Positions 1 to 7,692 of a stretch of 17,156 bases of DNA are shown piece by piece. Positions within the stretch are counted from its first letter, which is position 1. Every line of letters begins with the position of its first letter. Origin of the DNA: Candidatus Bipolaricaulota bacterium (GTDB taxonomy: Bacteria; Bipolaricaulota; Bipolaricaulia; Bipolaricaulales; Bipolaricaulaceae); contig JANXBC010000022.1 in assembly GCA_025060555.1 (NCBI GenBank), forward strand, positions 1 through 17,156. The letters are read 5' to 3'. The position numbers and the translations under genes were made by a program. The notes below the pieces were generated by a model, which was not told where the DNA came from, did not search any database, and worked only from the letters and a program-made list of their open reading frames with translations.

Positions 1-2
1 TG

Positions 3-512
3 CGGGTGGGAGCGAAGCTTCCTCCCGGCGCAGAGATCGAGCAGGAACACAAGGTTTACGCCGGGGCCTCCGGACTTGTGAAGGTCCGGGAATACAAGGA
101 CAAGCGAGTGGTCACCATTCAGCGCATCGAGAAGCGCCGGCTCATCCCGGGATATGTTTTCGCCAAGATGGGGCTAGACGAGGAGCAGATGCGCGAATTG
201 GTCAAGGGGCTGGAGCGGGCGGCGCGGTTTGTGGGCAGCCGCTCCACCCCTGTCCCCATCGATGGGCCAGAGGCCACCGTCCTTGGGCGCATAACCGGGG
301 CGGTCACCGTGCCCGCCGCGGAGGGCAAGCCCAAAGTGGAGGTCGGGTTTGAGGTGGGCGAAGTGGTGCAGATTGTGGAAGGTCCGTTTGCCGATTTCAC
401 CGGGGAGATTAAAGAAATCGATAAAGAGGCTGAGGAAGCGGTGGTGATGGTGCGGATCTTCGGCCGAGAAACCCCAGTGCGGATTAGTCTCAGCGGGATC
501 GAAAAGATTTAA
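3..512 (+). CDS. nusG: Transcription termination/antitermination factor NusG (5' end missing)
   Basis: NusG binds RNA polymerase through its NGN domain and links it to Rho or ribosomal protein S10 through its KOW domain. The visible part begins inside the NGN domain. The segment RIEKRRLIPGYVFAKM matches the conserved NGN motif around FPGYV. The C-terminal KOW domain is complete: GEVVQIVEGPFADFTGEIKE, then IFGRETPV and the ending near IEKI. The reading frame is open to the window edge. A GTG at position 6 could be read as a start, but it would remove the first strands of the NGN domain, so the real start must lie upstream. About 169 codons are visible, against roughly 175-190 in typical NusG. 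The stop codon TAA overlaps the ribosome binding site of rplK, as in the usual secE-nusG-rplK-rplA order. Identification is firm; only the N-terminus is unknown. Confidence 0.95.
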   Translation, partial: RVGAKLPPGAEIEQEHKVYAGASGLVKVREYKDKRVVTIQRIEKRRLIPGYVFAKMGLDEEQMRELVKGLERAARFVGSRSTPVPIDGPEATVLGRITGAVTVPAAEGKPKVEVGFEVGEVVQIVEGPFADFTGEIKEIDKEAEEAVVMVRIFGRETPVRISLSGIEKI

Positions 513-517
513 GGAGG
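511..517 (+). promoter_or_regulatory. Ribosome binding site of rplK
   Basis: AAGGAGG lies 5 nt before the rplK ATG at 523 and overlaps the nusG stop codon TAA (510-512). It is one of the few full-strength Shine-Dalgarno sequences in this window. Confidence 0.75.
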
Positions 518-522
518 GGAGG

Positions 523-951
523 ATGCCAAAGCAGACGGTGGCTAAGATCAAGCTCCAGATCCCTGCCGGACAGGCGAACCCGGCCCCGCCCGTTGGCCCG
601 GCCCTCGGGGCCCACAAGGTCAACATCATGGAGTTCTGTAAGCGTTTCAACGAGGCCACGAAGGCCGAGGAACCGGGGACGTTGATCCCGGTGGAGATAA
701 CCGTATACGATGACCGCACATTCGACTTCGTTCTCAAGCAGCCGCCGGTTTCCGTGTTGCTAAAACGGGCCGCAGGGATTGAAAAGGGCTCTTCCCAACC
801 AGGCAAGATCAAGGTGGGAAAAGTTACAATGGAGCAAGTTCGGCGCATTGCGGAGAAGAAAATGCCGGACCTAAATACCGATGACCTTGAGGCGGCGATC
901 CGCATGGTGTTGGGCACAGCCCGAAATATGGGGATCGAGGTGGTGCCATGA
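523..951 (+). CDS. rplK: 50S ribosomal protein L11
   Basis: L11 binds 23S rRNA at the GTPase-associated centre beside the ribosomal stalk. The 142-residue length is typical. The N-terminal domain shows KLQIPAGQANPAPPVGPALG with the paired prolines of the hinge region that thiostrepton contacts, followed by GAHKVNIMEFCKRFNEAT. The C-terminal rRNA-binding domain includes KRAAGIEKGSSQPGK and the ending GTARNMGIEVV. Start ATG is fixed by a strong Shine-Dalgarno sequence. Its stop overlaps the rplA start (ATGA at 948-951), which suggests translational coupling. No odd residues were seen. Confidence 0.98.
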   Translation: MPKQTVAKIKLQIPAGQANPAPPVGPALGAHKVNIMEFCKRFNEATKAEEPGTLIPVEITVYDDRTFDFVLKQPPVSVLLKRAAGIEKGSSQPGKIKVGKVTMEQVRRIAEKKMPDLNTDDLEAAIRMVLGTARNMGIEVVP

Positions 952-1655
952 GGCACAGCAAACGTTACCTCCAAGCGGTAGCATTGGTGGAAAAGGAGCG
1001 GGTTTATCCGGTGCGGGAGGCGATTGCCCTCCTCAAGCGCACATCCACCGCGAAGTTTCCGGAGACAGCGGAGGCCGCGTTCAAATTGGGGATTAACCCA
1101 AGCCAGTTCCAAATCCGCGGGACCTGCACCCTTCCCCACGGAACGGGCAAAAGCGTGCGGGTTTTGGTGTTTGCCAAAGGGGAAAAGATCAGGGAGGCGG
1201 AGGCTGCGGGTGCGGATTACGTGGGCGGTGAAGATCTCGCTGAAAAGATCCTCAAAGAAGGGTGGCTGGAGTTCGATCGGGTGGTAGCCACGCCGGACAT
1301 GATGCCGGTGGTGGGAAAACTCGGGAAGATTTTGGGTCCGCGGGGCCTGATGCCTTCTCCCAAGACGGGGACGGTTACCCAAGACGTGGCCCAGGTGGTG
1401 CGGGAGCTGAAGGCCGGGATGATCGAGTTCAGGGCTGATCGTTATGGGATTGTGCACGCAGTGTTTGGGAAAACCTCGTTTACGGAGGATCAGCTCTACG
1501 AGAATCTTCTCGCTTTGACGCGGGCCATTTTGGAGCGGAGGCCGGAGGGTGTGCGCGGCCGGTATGTGCAAAAGGTGTCCCTCTCCTCCACGATGGGGCC
1601 GGGGATCCGCGTAGATGAGCGGGAGCTTCTCACCGCGGCCGCACAGTTGCGCTAA
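948..1655 (+). CDS. rplA: 50S ribosomal protein L1
   Basis: L1 forms the mobile L1 stalk of the large subunit, near the E site. In many bacteria it also represses its own operon by binding the mRNA. The 235-residue protein has the family signatures: LPHGTGK, the AGADYVGGEDL segment, FDRVVATPDMMPVVGKLGKI, LGPRGLMPSPKTGTVT, and a C-terminal ending with SSTMGPGIRVD. The start overlaps the rplK stop by four bases, with a GAGGTGG tract just upstream as a possible binding site. Only 9 nt separate it from rplJ. I did not identify an L1-binding mRNA site; if present it would lie upstream of rplK or in rplK itself. Confidence 0.97.
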   Translation: MRHSKRYLQAVALVEKERVYPVREAIALLKRTSTAKFPETAEAAFKLGINPSQFQIRGTCTLPHGTGKSVRVLVFAKGEKIREAEAAGADYVGGEDLAEKILKEGWLEFDRVVATPDMMPVVGKLGKILGPRGLMPSPKTGTVTQDVAQVVRELKAGMIEFRADRYGIVHAVFGKTSFTEDQLYENLLALTRAILERRPEGVRGRYVQKVSLSSTMGPGIRVDERELLTAAAQLR

Positions 1656-1664
1656 GGGGGGATC

Positions 1665-2198
1665 ATGCCGAAACCGGAGAAACGCATAGCAGTGGAGGAG
1701 TTGCGGGAGAAATTCGCGCGCTCGCAAGCGGTGGTGGTGGTGGGCTTTCAAGGGGTTCCGGCGGCGGAGATGACCATGCTGCGGCGGGCCGTGCGCCAGC
1801 GCGGTGCGGAGATCGAGGTGGTGAAGAACACGCTGGCCCGCTTGGCCGCAAATGAGGTGGGAATTTCTGGCCTTGCGGAATTCCTACGCGGACCGAATCT
1901 GGTCATCATTGGCCGAGATGACCCCACCGTCCCGTTCAAGATCGCCCTCGAATTCATCCAGAAATACCCGAATTTCTTCCAGGTGCGGGGCGGGGTATTC
2001 GCCGGCGAACTAGTCCCCCCTGACCAAGTGAAATGGTACGCCACCATGCCTTCCCGGGAAGAGCTTTGGGCTAGGCTCGCCGGGGCCATGACCGGACCGG
2101 TGCGCGGGTTGGTGTTCGCTCTTTCCGGAATCATGCGAAAGCTGGTGGTAACACTAGGGGAAGTTCAGAAAACCAAGGAAAAGAGGGGTGAACAATGA
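1665..2198 (+). CDS. rplJ: 50S ribosomal protein L10
   Basis: L10 anchors the L7/L12 dimers to the ribosome to form the stalk that recruits translation factors. The 177 residues match the family length. The N-terminal rRNA-binding part contains AVVVVGFQGVPAAEMTMLRR, then EIEVVKNTLARLA, the LRGPNLVIIG segment and VRGGVFAGELV. The C-terminal helix that binds L7/L12 is VRGLVFALSGIMRKLVVTLG. The start ATG is preceded by AAGGGGGG (1654-1661), which overlaps the rplA stop. The long leader that usually precedes rplJ, where L10-(L7/L12)4 binds to autoregulate, is absent because the gap is only 9 nt. The gene overlaps rplL by 4 nt (ATGA). Confidence 0.96.
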   Translation: MPKPEKRIAVEELREKFARSQAVVVVGFQGVPAAEMTMLRRAVRQRGAEIEVVKNTLARLAANEVGISGLAEFLRGPNLVIIGRDDPTVPFKIALEFIQKYPNFFQVRGGVFAGELVPPDQVKWYATMPSREELWARLAGAMTGPVRGLVFALSGIMRKLVVTLGEVQKTKEKRGEQ

Positions 2199-2575
2199 CG
2201 AAGGAAGAGATCATCCAGGCGATCGAAGGGATGACGGTGAAGGAGCTAGCGGAGTTGGTGAAGGCTCTGGAGGAGCGGTTTGGGGTTTCCGCCCAGGTCG
2301 CTGCCCCGGTAGCCGTGGCCGTGGCACCTCAACCCGGGGCAGCGGAAGCGAAGGCTCCGGAGAAGACCACGGTGGACGTGGTCATCACCAACGCCGGACA
2401 GCAGAAAATCCAGCTCATTAAGGTGGTGAAAGACATCACTGGCAAGGGCCTCAAGGAGTGCAAGGACCTTGTGGACAATCTGCCAGCGGTGGTGAAGGCG
2501 GGGGTCTCCCGGGAGGAGGCCGAGGACATCAAAAAGAAGCTGGAGGCCGCAGGAGCGGAGGTACAACTCAAGTGA
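2195..2575 (+). CDS. rplL: 50S ribosomal protein L7/L12
   Basis: L7/L12 is the multicopy stalk protein that contacts EF-Tu, EF-G and other GTPases. The 126-residue protein has the expected three parts. The N-terminal dimerisation helix is about residues 1-30, with ELAELVKALEERFGV. An Ala/Pro/Val-rich flexible hinge spans about residues 31-55. The C-terminal factor-binding domain contains VVITNAGQQKIQLIKVV, ITGKGLKECKDLVDNLP and EEAEDIKKKLEAAGAEV. A cysteine replaces the usual alanine in the KECKDLVD segment. The start overlaps the rplJ stop and the stop overlaps the rpoB start (TGATG), so stalk and polymerase genes are directly coupled. The usual rplL-rpoB intergenic region, where attenuation occurs in E. 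coli, does not exist here. Confidence 0.97.
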   Translation: MTKEEIIQAIEGMTVKELAELVKALEERFGVSAQVAAPVAVAVAPQPGAAEAKAPEKTTVDVVITNAGQQKIQLIKVVKDITGKGLKECKDLVDNLPAVVKAGVSREEAEDIKKKLEAAGAEVQLK

Positions 2576-5500
2576 TGAGCACACGACGTTTCTTCAGCCG
2601 GGTAAAGCCCCGCCTGGATCCCCCTGATTTCGTTGCTCATCAACTCCAGTCTTACGAACGCTTCCTGAGGGAAGGGATCCCGCAGGTGTTTGCCGAGGTG
2701 AGCCCGATCCGCGCTCCTGGTCGCGATGATCTTTACTTAGAGCTTGTCGACCCTTACCTCGGTGAGCCGCGCTACGACGAATGGGAGTGCCGGGATCGTG
2801 ACTTGACTTACGCTGCGCCCCTTAAGGCCACTGGGCGTCTCTATGCGGAGGGCAAGCTCCGCCAGGAAGCTGAGCTCTACCTTGCGGATATCCCCCTCAT
2901 GACCCCGCGGGGGACCTTCATCATAAACGGCACAGAGAATGTGATCGTAAGCGAGCTTGTGCGCTCACCCGGTCTGTACATAACTCAAGATGAGCCGCAT
3001 CTTTTCCGTGCCCACTTCCTTCCCGAACAGGGGGCCTGGCTGGAGATCGAGCTGGATGTGCGGAAGTGGACGCTTAAGGCCCGTTTGGATCGGCGGGCTA
3101 CGGTTCCAGCCACGACTTACCTCCGGGCCCTGGGATTGGAGACCTCGGAGATCATCACCCGTTATTCCGTACAGGTTTCCGTAGAAGGGTTGGATGAACT
3201 CTTCGACCGCTGGAAGGCGGTGATCCTGGCGGAAAACATCCCCGCTGGCGACGAGGTTTGGTCGGTGGGGGAGGAGTTAACGCCCGCGCGGGCAAAGACG
3301 TTGAATCGGTTGGGACGCACAAGCGTACGCGTGGCTCATCCCGCCATTGCCCGCTCCCTCCAGGAAGAAAAAGTGGCCTCGCGGGAGGAGGCCGTTCGTC
3401 TGATTTATTCCAAGTTCCGTTCCGGGGAGCGGGTGCCGCTCTCTCAGGCCGAGGAGTACTTGCAGCGCTTCTATTTCCGACCGGATGCCTACCACCTAAC
3501 CCCGGTTGGGCGGTTCAAGATCAACCGCAAGCTCGGCCTCAACCGCGAGGAGACCTGCCTTACCCCTGAGGATGTGTTCAGTGCCCTAGAGCTTCTCCTC
3601 CGGGCCCCCGAGGATCCAAGCCTCTTGGATGAGCCTGACCATTTGGCGAACAAGCGCGTGCGCCTGGCGGGCGAGCAAGCGCAGGCGGCGCTGCGCGAAG
3701 GGTTACTGCGCATGGCCCGCGTAGCCGAGGACAAGCTCATCCACCTTGAGCTTGAGGAGAAAGACCTCATCCGGCGGGTTGTTTCCACCCGCACCATTCA
3801 GGCCGCGTTGAACAGCCTCTTTTACACCGGCCGCCTCTCCCAATTCCTCGAGCAGACCAACCCCCTTGCCGAGCTCACACACAAGCGGCGGTTGTCGGCG
3901 TTGGGGACAGTGGCGGCTGCGGCCCGCCGGGCAAAAGTGGAGATCCGCGATGTCCACCCCTCCCACTACGCCCGTATCTGCCCCATCGAAACTCCCGAGG
4001 GCCAAAACGTTGGGCTCATCACTTCCATGGCGGTGTACGTCCGCGTCAACGAGTACGGTTTCCTTGAGGCTCCGTATGCGGTGGTGAAAAACGGCCGCAT
4101 TACGGGGGAGATCCGGTATCTCATGGCCGATGAGGAAGAGCACTACCGCATCGCTCCCGCCACGGTGGCAGTGGACAAGGATGGCCGCATCCTTGGGGAA
4201 AAGGTGCTTGTCCGGACGGGCAGTGAAGAATTCCGTTACGTTTCCCCGAAAGAGGTGGACTTCGTGGAGGTGGCCCCCAACATGGCTCTTGGTGTCTCCG
4301 CCGCCCTCATCCCCTTCCTTGAGCATGACGATGCTAACCGGGCTCTGATGGGGGCGAATATGCAACGCCAAGCCGTGGCCCTTCTCCGCCCGCAGGCTCC
4401 CCTCGTCGGCACGGGTTTGGAGGGGAAGGCCGCGCGTGATTCAGGGGCCGTTGTGGTGGCTGAAGAAGACGGAACAGTGGTCTACGTCGATGCCCAAAAG
4501 ATTGTGGTCAAGGGCAAGAAAGGGCAAAAAACATACCGGTTGCGGATTTTTGAACGCTCTAATCAAAACACCGTGATCCATCAACGCCCCATCGTGCGCA
4601 AGGGCGACAAGGTGAAGAAGGGCGATGTCATCGCCGATTCCCAGTTCTCTGAGGGTGGGGAATTGGCCCTTGGGGCTAACCTCCTCGTGGCCTTCCTGCC
4701 GTTCGAGGGTTTCAACTACGAGGATGCCATCGTCCTCTCCGAGCGGCTTGTGCGGGAAAACCTCATGGACTCCATTCATATCCAGGAATTCGAGGTGCGA
4801 GCGGAGGACACGAAACTCGGCCCGGAGGAGATCACTGCGGACATCCCCAACCTCCCCCGCTCCGCCATGCGCAACCTCGATGAGCACGGGATCGTGCGGG
4901 TGGGCACGGAGGTGCGCACTGGCGACATCCTTGTGGGGAAGATCACCCCCAAGGGGGAGAGCGAACCGACCCCGGAGGAGCGCATTTTCCTGTCCATCTT
5001 TGGTGAGCGCATGCGCAGTTTCAAGAACACGTCGCTGCGGATGCCCCCCATCACCGGTACGGCCACGGTCATCCGGGTGAAGAGACTCTCCCGTGCTGCT
5101 GGCGATGAGCTTGAGGCCGGAGTAAATGAGCTAGTGAAGGTTTATGTGGCGCAGCGCCGCCGGATCGCGGTGGGAGATAAATTGGCTGGCCGGCATGGAA
5201 ACAAGGGGGTGATCTCCGCGATCCTTCCGGTGGAGGACATGCCGTTCCTGCCCGACGGCACCCCCGTCGATGTTATCCTGAACCCCTTGGGGGTCCCCTC
5301 GCGCATGAACCTTGGCCAGATCTTTGAGACGAATTTGGGGTGGCTCGCTTCCCTGCGCGGGGAGAAAGTTGCGTCTCCGCCGTTTGATGGGGCGAAGGAA
5401 GAGGAGATCCTGGAAGAACTTGGCGAAGAGCTCAGGAAGCGCGGTCTTTCCAAGGAACCCCGCGTGGACGGCAAGGTCATCCTTCGCGATGGGCGTACTG

Positions 5501-5901
5501 GGGAGCCGTTTGAGTCCCCGGTCACGGTGGGGGTGATGTATCTTCTCAAGCTCGAACACATCGCGGCCGAAAAGATTCACGCTCGTTCCACTGGTCCGTA
5601 CGCGCTCATCACTCAGCAGCCCTTGGGTGGCCGGGCCCATTTCGGCGGGCAGCGCTTAGGCGAGATGGAAGTGTGGGCGCTGGAAGCCTATGGGGCCGCT
5701 TCCCTCCTGCAAGAGATGCTCACCCTAAAAAGCGACGATGTGCGGGGCCGCGTGGCGTTGTACAAGGCCATCCTTCGCGGCGAGGACTTCCCCCGGCCGG
5801 GCATCCCCGAATCCTTCCGCGTCCTTTGGCAAGAGCTGCGTTGTCTTGGCCTTTCGCTTAAGGCCTACGACAAAAGTGGGCGAGAGTTGGATATCATTTA
5901 G
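2575..5901 (+). CDS. rpoB: DNA-directed RNA polymerase subunit beta
   Basis: This is the beta subunit of RNA polymerase, forming one jaw of the active-site cleft. The ATG at 2575 (MSTRRFFSRVKPRLDPPDF) is chosen over an in-frame start 39 codons upstream, because that extension lies inside rplL. At 1108 residues it is near the Thermus size and lacks the large inserts of E. coli RpoB. Canonical motifs are present: LVRSPGLYI, the rifampicin region QTNPLAELTHKRRLSALG (residues 427-444), CPIETPEGQN, LMGANMQRQAV, NYEDAIVLSERLV, GDKLAGRHGNKGV, DMPFLPDGTPVD, HARSTGPYALITQQPLGG and the GQRLGEMEVWALEAYGA segment. Oddities: residues 445-455, where nearly all bacteria carry the fork-loop-2 sequence GPGGLxRERAG, read TVAAAARRAKV. 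E. coli Asp516 is Glu426 here. rpoC does not follow; a Nudix gene starts 6 nt downstream. Confidence 0.98.
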   Translation: MSTRRFFSRVKPRLDPPDFVAHQLQSYERFLREGIPQVFAEVSPIRAPGRDDLYLELVDPYLGEPRYDEWECRDRDLTYAAPLKATGRLYAEGKLRQEAELYLADIPLMTPRGTFIINGTENVIVSELVRSPGLYITQDEPHLFRAHFLPEQGAWLEIELDVRKWTLKARLDRRATVPATTYLRALGLETSEIITRYSVQVSVEGLDELFDRWKAVILAENIPAGDEVWSVGEELTPARAKTLNRLGRTSVRVAHPAIARSLQEEKVASREEAVRLIYSKFRSGERVPLSQAEEYLQRFYFRPDAYHLTPVGRFKINRKLGLNREETCLTPEDVFSALELLLRAPEDPSLLDEPDHLANKRVRLAGEQAQAALREGLLRMARVAEDKLIHLELEEKDLIRRVVSTRTIQAALNSLFYTGRLSQFLEQTNPLAELTHKRRLSALGTVAAAARRAKVEIRDVHPSHYARICPIETPEGQNVGLITSMAVYVRVNEYGFLEAPYAVVKNGRITGEIRYLMADEEEHYRIAPATVAVDKDGRILGEKVLVRTGSEEFRYVSPKEVDFVEVAPNMALGVSAALIPFLEHDDANRALMGANMQRQAVALLRPQAPLVGTGLEGKAARDSGAVVVAEEDGTVVYVDAQKIVVKGKKGQKTYRLRIFERSNQNTVIHQRPIVRKGDKVKKGDVIADSQFSEGGELALGANLLVAFLPFEGFNYEDAIVLSERLVRENLMDSIHIQEFEVRAEDTKLGPEEITADIPNLPRSAMRNLDEHGIVRVGTEVRTGDILVGKITPKGESEPTPEERIFLSIFGERMRSFKNTSLRMPPITGTATVIRVKRLSRAAGDELEAGVNELVKVYVAQRRRIAVGDKLAGRHGNKGVISAILPVEDMPFLPDGTPVDVILNPLGVPSRMNLGQIFETNLGWLASLRGEKVASPPFDGAKEEEILEELGEELRKRGLSKEPRVDGKVILRDGRTGEPFESPVTVGVMYLLKLEHIAAEKIHARSTGPYALITQQPLGGRAHFGGQRLGEMEVWALEAYGAASLLQEMLTLKSDDVRGRVALYKAILRGEDFPRPGIPESFRVLWQELRCLGLSLKAYDKSGRELDII

Positions 5902-5907
5902 CCCATC

Positions 5908-6336
5908 ATGGAGGAGCGGGCAGCTGGACTGATTCTGTTCCGCGAGGACGGGGGCCGGCGTAGATATCTCCTCATCAAAAACCGCCGCGGTGGGCATTGG
6001 GGGTTTCCCAAAGGGCATGTGGAGCCAGGGGAGGACGAGTTCCAAGCGGCCGTGCGGGAAGCGGCTGAGGAGGTGCGGATCAAAAAGTTTCAGGTTATTC
6101 CGGGGTTTCGTACCACGGTGCGCTACGTTTTTCCTCGCAACGCGGAATTAGTGCACAAAGAGGTCGCGCTCTTTTTGGCTCGCACCGAGGAAGAAGGCGA
6201 ACCTTTTGAAGACGAAGTGGACGATATGCTTTGGCTTCCCTTTCGTGAAGCTTTGAACCGCATCACTTTTCCCGAGCAACGCGAGGCCCTGCGGCAAGCG
6301 GAGACCTGGCTCGCTGCTCACCGTCCTGAAGGCTAA
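5908..6336 (+). CDS. Nudix hydrolase, Ap4A hydrolase (NUDT2/Ndx1) type
   Basis: Nudix hydrolases cleave nucleoside diphosphates linked to another group, using divalent metal held by the Nudix box. The 142-residue protein resembles asymmetric diadenosine polyphosphate hydrolases: AAGLILFR at the N-terminus, then HWGFPKGHVEPGE, as in human NUDT2 and Thermus Ndx1. The Nudix box spans Gly36-Ile58, with Glu42, Arg50-Glu51 and the metal-binding Glu54-Glu55 intact. Arg57 stands where the consensus has Gly. A later segment (RYVFPRNAELVHKEVALFLA) fits the beta strands that contact the second nucleotide in this group. It follows rpoB after 6 nt and has no clear Shine-Dalgarno sequence, so coupling to rpoB translation is likely. 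The substrate is inferred from family resemblance; a related mRNA-cap or sugar-nucleotide hydrolase is possible. Confidence 0.88.
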   Translation: MEERAAGLILFREDGGRRRYLLIKNRRGGHWGFPKGHVEPGEDEFQAAVREAAEEVRIKKFQVIPGFRTTVRYVFPRNAELVHKEVALFLARTEEEGEPFEDEVDDMLWLPFREALNRITFPEQREALRQAETWLAAHRPEG

Positions 6337-6389
6337 GTTATTGGGGCGGCCCTTATGACCACTGTGAGTATTGAAGCGAAATACTTCTT

Positions 6390-7688
6390 ATGTTGATGAG
6401 CAAACTTATTGCTTCTGGTCTGATCTTCGCTGTTACTTACGGCCTCATTTTCACCGAAAAAGTTCACCGCACCATCGCTGCGGTTGCCGGGGCGGTGTGC
6501 ATGATCGTCGTGGGTCAAGCCCTGGGCTTTTACTCCTGGGAAGAGGCCATCTCCGCCATCGACTTCAATACCCTTGCCCTCCTTTTGGGAATGATGATCA
6601 TCGTTGGTCTCATCGGGCGGACTGGTTTTTTCCAGTATTTGGCGGTGCATGCGGCGCGCAGTACGCGTGGTCGCCCATGGGCACTATTCGCCGCCCTGTC
6701 CGTCCTCGCCGGCCTGGTCTCCACCATGCTCGACAACGTCACCACCATGGTGATGATTGCCCCCGTAACTTTCTCCGTCTCCGAAATCCTCGAGATCGAC
6801 CCAACCCCCCTTGTCCTGGGAGAGGTGCTGTTTTCCAATTTCGGGGGGACCGCAACCCTCGTCGGTGATCCTCCCAATATTCTTATTGGCTCTGCGGCAA
6901 GCCTCTCCTTCATGGATTTCCTGGTATATTTGGCTCCCATTGTCATCATAACTTCCTTGCTTTGTTTGTTTTTGTTGCGCTTCATATTCCGCAGGGAACT
7001 TTCCCGATCCCCCAAAAATGTGGAGACCCTGGCGAAATTGGAACCGCGCAAGGCCCTCACGGAGCCTCGGCAGTTCAAAGTGATGCTAGCAGTCCTCTTT
7101 TTTGTCATCGGCCTTTATTTTGTCCACGATCGCTTGGGCTTTGAGCCTGGGTTGGTGGCCCTCCTCGGTGCGGCCTTGGCCCTTTTGGCCCTCCGCCCAC
7201 GGATGGAGGAGGCGTTAGCCGCAGTGGAGTGGGAGGTGCTCCTCTTCTTCGCCGGCCTATTCGTAGTTATTCAGGGGGTGGAGGCCTCCGGGTTGTTGGA
7301 GTGGTTGATGACCCCCGTGAAGGGATTAATTGGGAGAGGCGAGTTTTTCGCCGCACTCACCATGCTTTGGATTGGTGCCCTGCTCTCCTCTTTGGGCGGG
7401 AGCGTGCCGGTGACCATGGCCCTCATCCCTGTGGTCCAAACCCTCATCAAGCTCGGGGGATTTGGGACGAGTTTATGGTGGGGCCTGGCCTTAGGGGTGG
7501 GTCTTGGGGCCAATGGCACATTGATTGGCGGCGCAGCCAATGTGTTGAGCGCCTCGTTGCTCGCCCGCACCCATGGGTCCATCGCCTTCAAAGATTGGTT
7601 TCGGCAGTGCACACCGGTGGCGGTGGTCTCCTGGGTATTAGCCTCGTTTTTCCTCTGGCTTTTCATGGCCACCGGTCTGATCCATTAA
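6390..7688 (+). CDS. ArsB/NhaD superfamily ion or anion transporter
   Basis: An integral membrane permease of the ArsB/NhaD/P-protein (citrate-transporter-like) group, 432 residues with about 11-12 hydrophobic segments. The first half carries the signature STMLDNVTTMVMIAP (residues 111-125), with the conserved Asp-Asn, and GGTATLVGDPPNILIGSA (152-169). The second half carries the matching inverted-repeat elements GGSVPVTMALIPVV (336-349) and GLGANGTLIGGAANVLSA (371-388). The second element normally reads like LDNIPFT; here Asp-Asn is replaced by Gly-Gly. A charged cytoplasmic loop lies at about 200-230. Substrate cannot be read from sequence: arsenite, Na+/H+ exchange and organic anions occur in the superfamily. 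ATG 6390 is used; an ATG two codons later is equally possible. No Shine-Dalgarno sequence is visible in the 53-nt gap before it. The MBL gene starts 4 nt after its stop. Confidence 0.88.
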   Translation: MLMSKLIASGLIFAVTYGLIFTEKVHRTIAAVAGAVCMIVVGQALGFYSWEEAISAIDFNTLALLLGMMIIVGLIGRTGFFQYLAVHAARSTRGRPWALFAALSVLAGLVSTMLDNVTTMVMIAPVTFSVSEILEIDPTPLVLGEVLFSNFGGTATLVGDPPNILIGSAASLSFMDFLVYLAPIVIITSLLCLFLLRFIFRRELSRSPKNVETLAKLEPRKALTEPRQFKVMLAVLFFVIGLYFVHDRLGFEPGLVALLGAALALLALRPRMEEALAAVEWEVLLFFAGLFVVIQGVEASGLLEWLMTPVKGLIGRGEFFAALTMLWIGALLSSLGGSVPVTMALIPVVQTLIKLGGFGTSLWWGLALGVGLGANGTLIGGAANVLSASLLARTHGSIAFKDWFRQCTPVAVVSWVLASFFLWLFMATGLIH

Positions 7689-7692
7689 CCCG

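Noticed and set aside
174..1751. A 525-codon open frame on the reverse strand across nusG, rplK and rplA
   Set aside because: It is antisense to three certain genes and has no recognisable domain; its His/Pro/Arg-rich composition reflects codon bias on the other strand.
2458..2574. A 39-codon N-terminal extension of rpoB
   Set aside because: It lies wholly within rplL in another frame, is Gly-rich and unlike RpoB; the ATG at 2575 gives a normal RpoB N-terminus.
3900..3945. A frameshift pair as the cause of the odd RpoB loop
   Set aside because: I read both alternative frames across this stretch; neither restores GGLxRERAG, and length is conserved, so substitution is the simpler reading, subject to read checks.
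6337..6389. A promoter in the 53-nt gap before the transporter
   Set aside because: No pair of -35 and -10 elements with proper spacing was found; a 5-bp GTATT/AATAC inverted repeat is too short to call.
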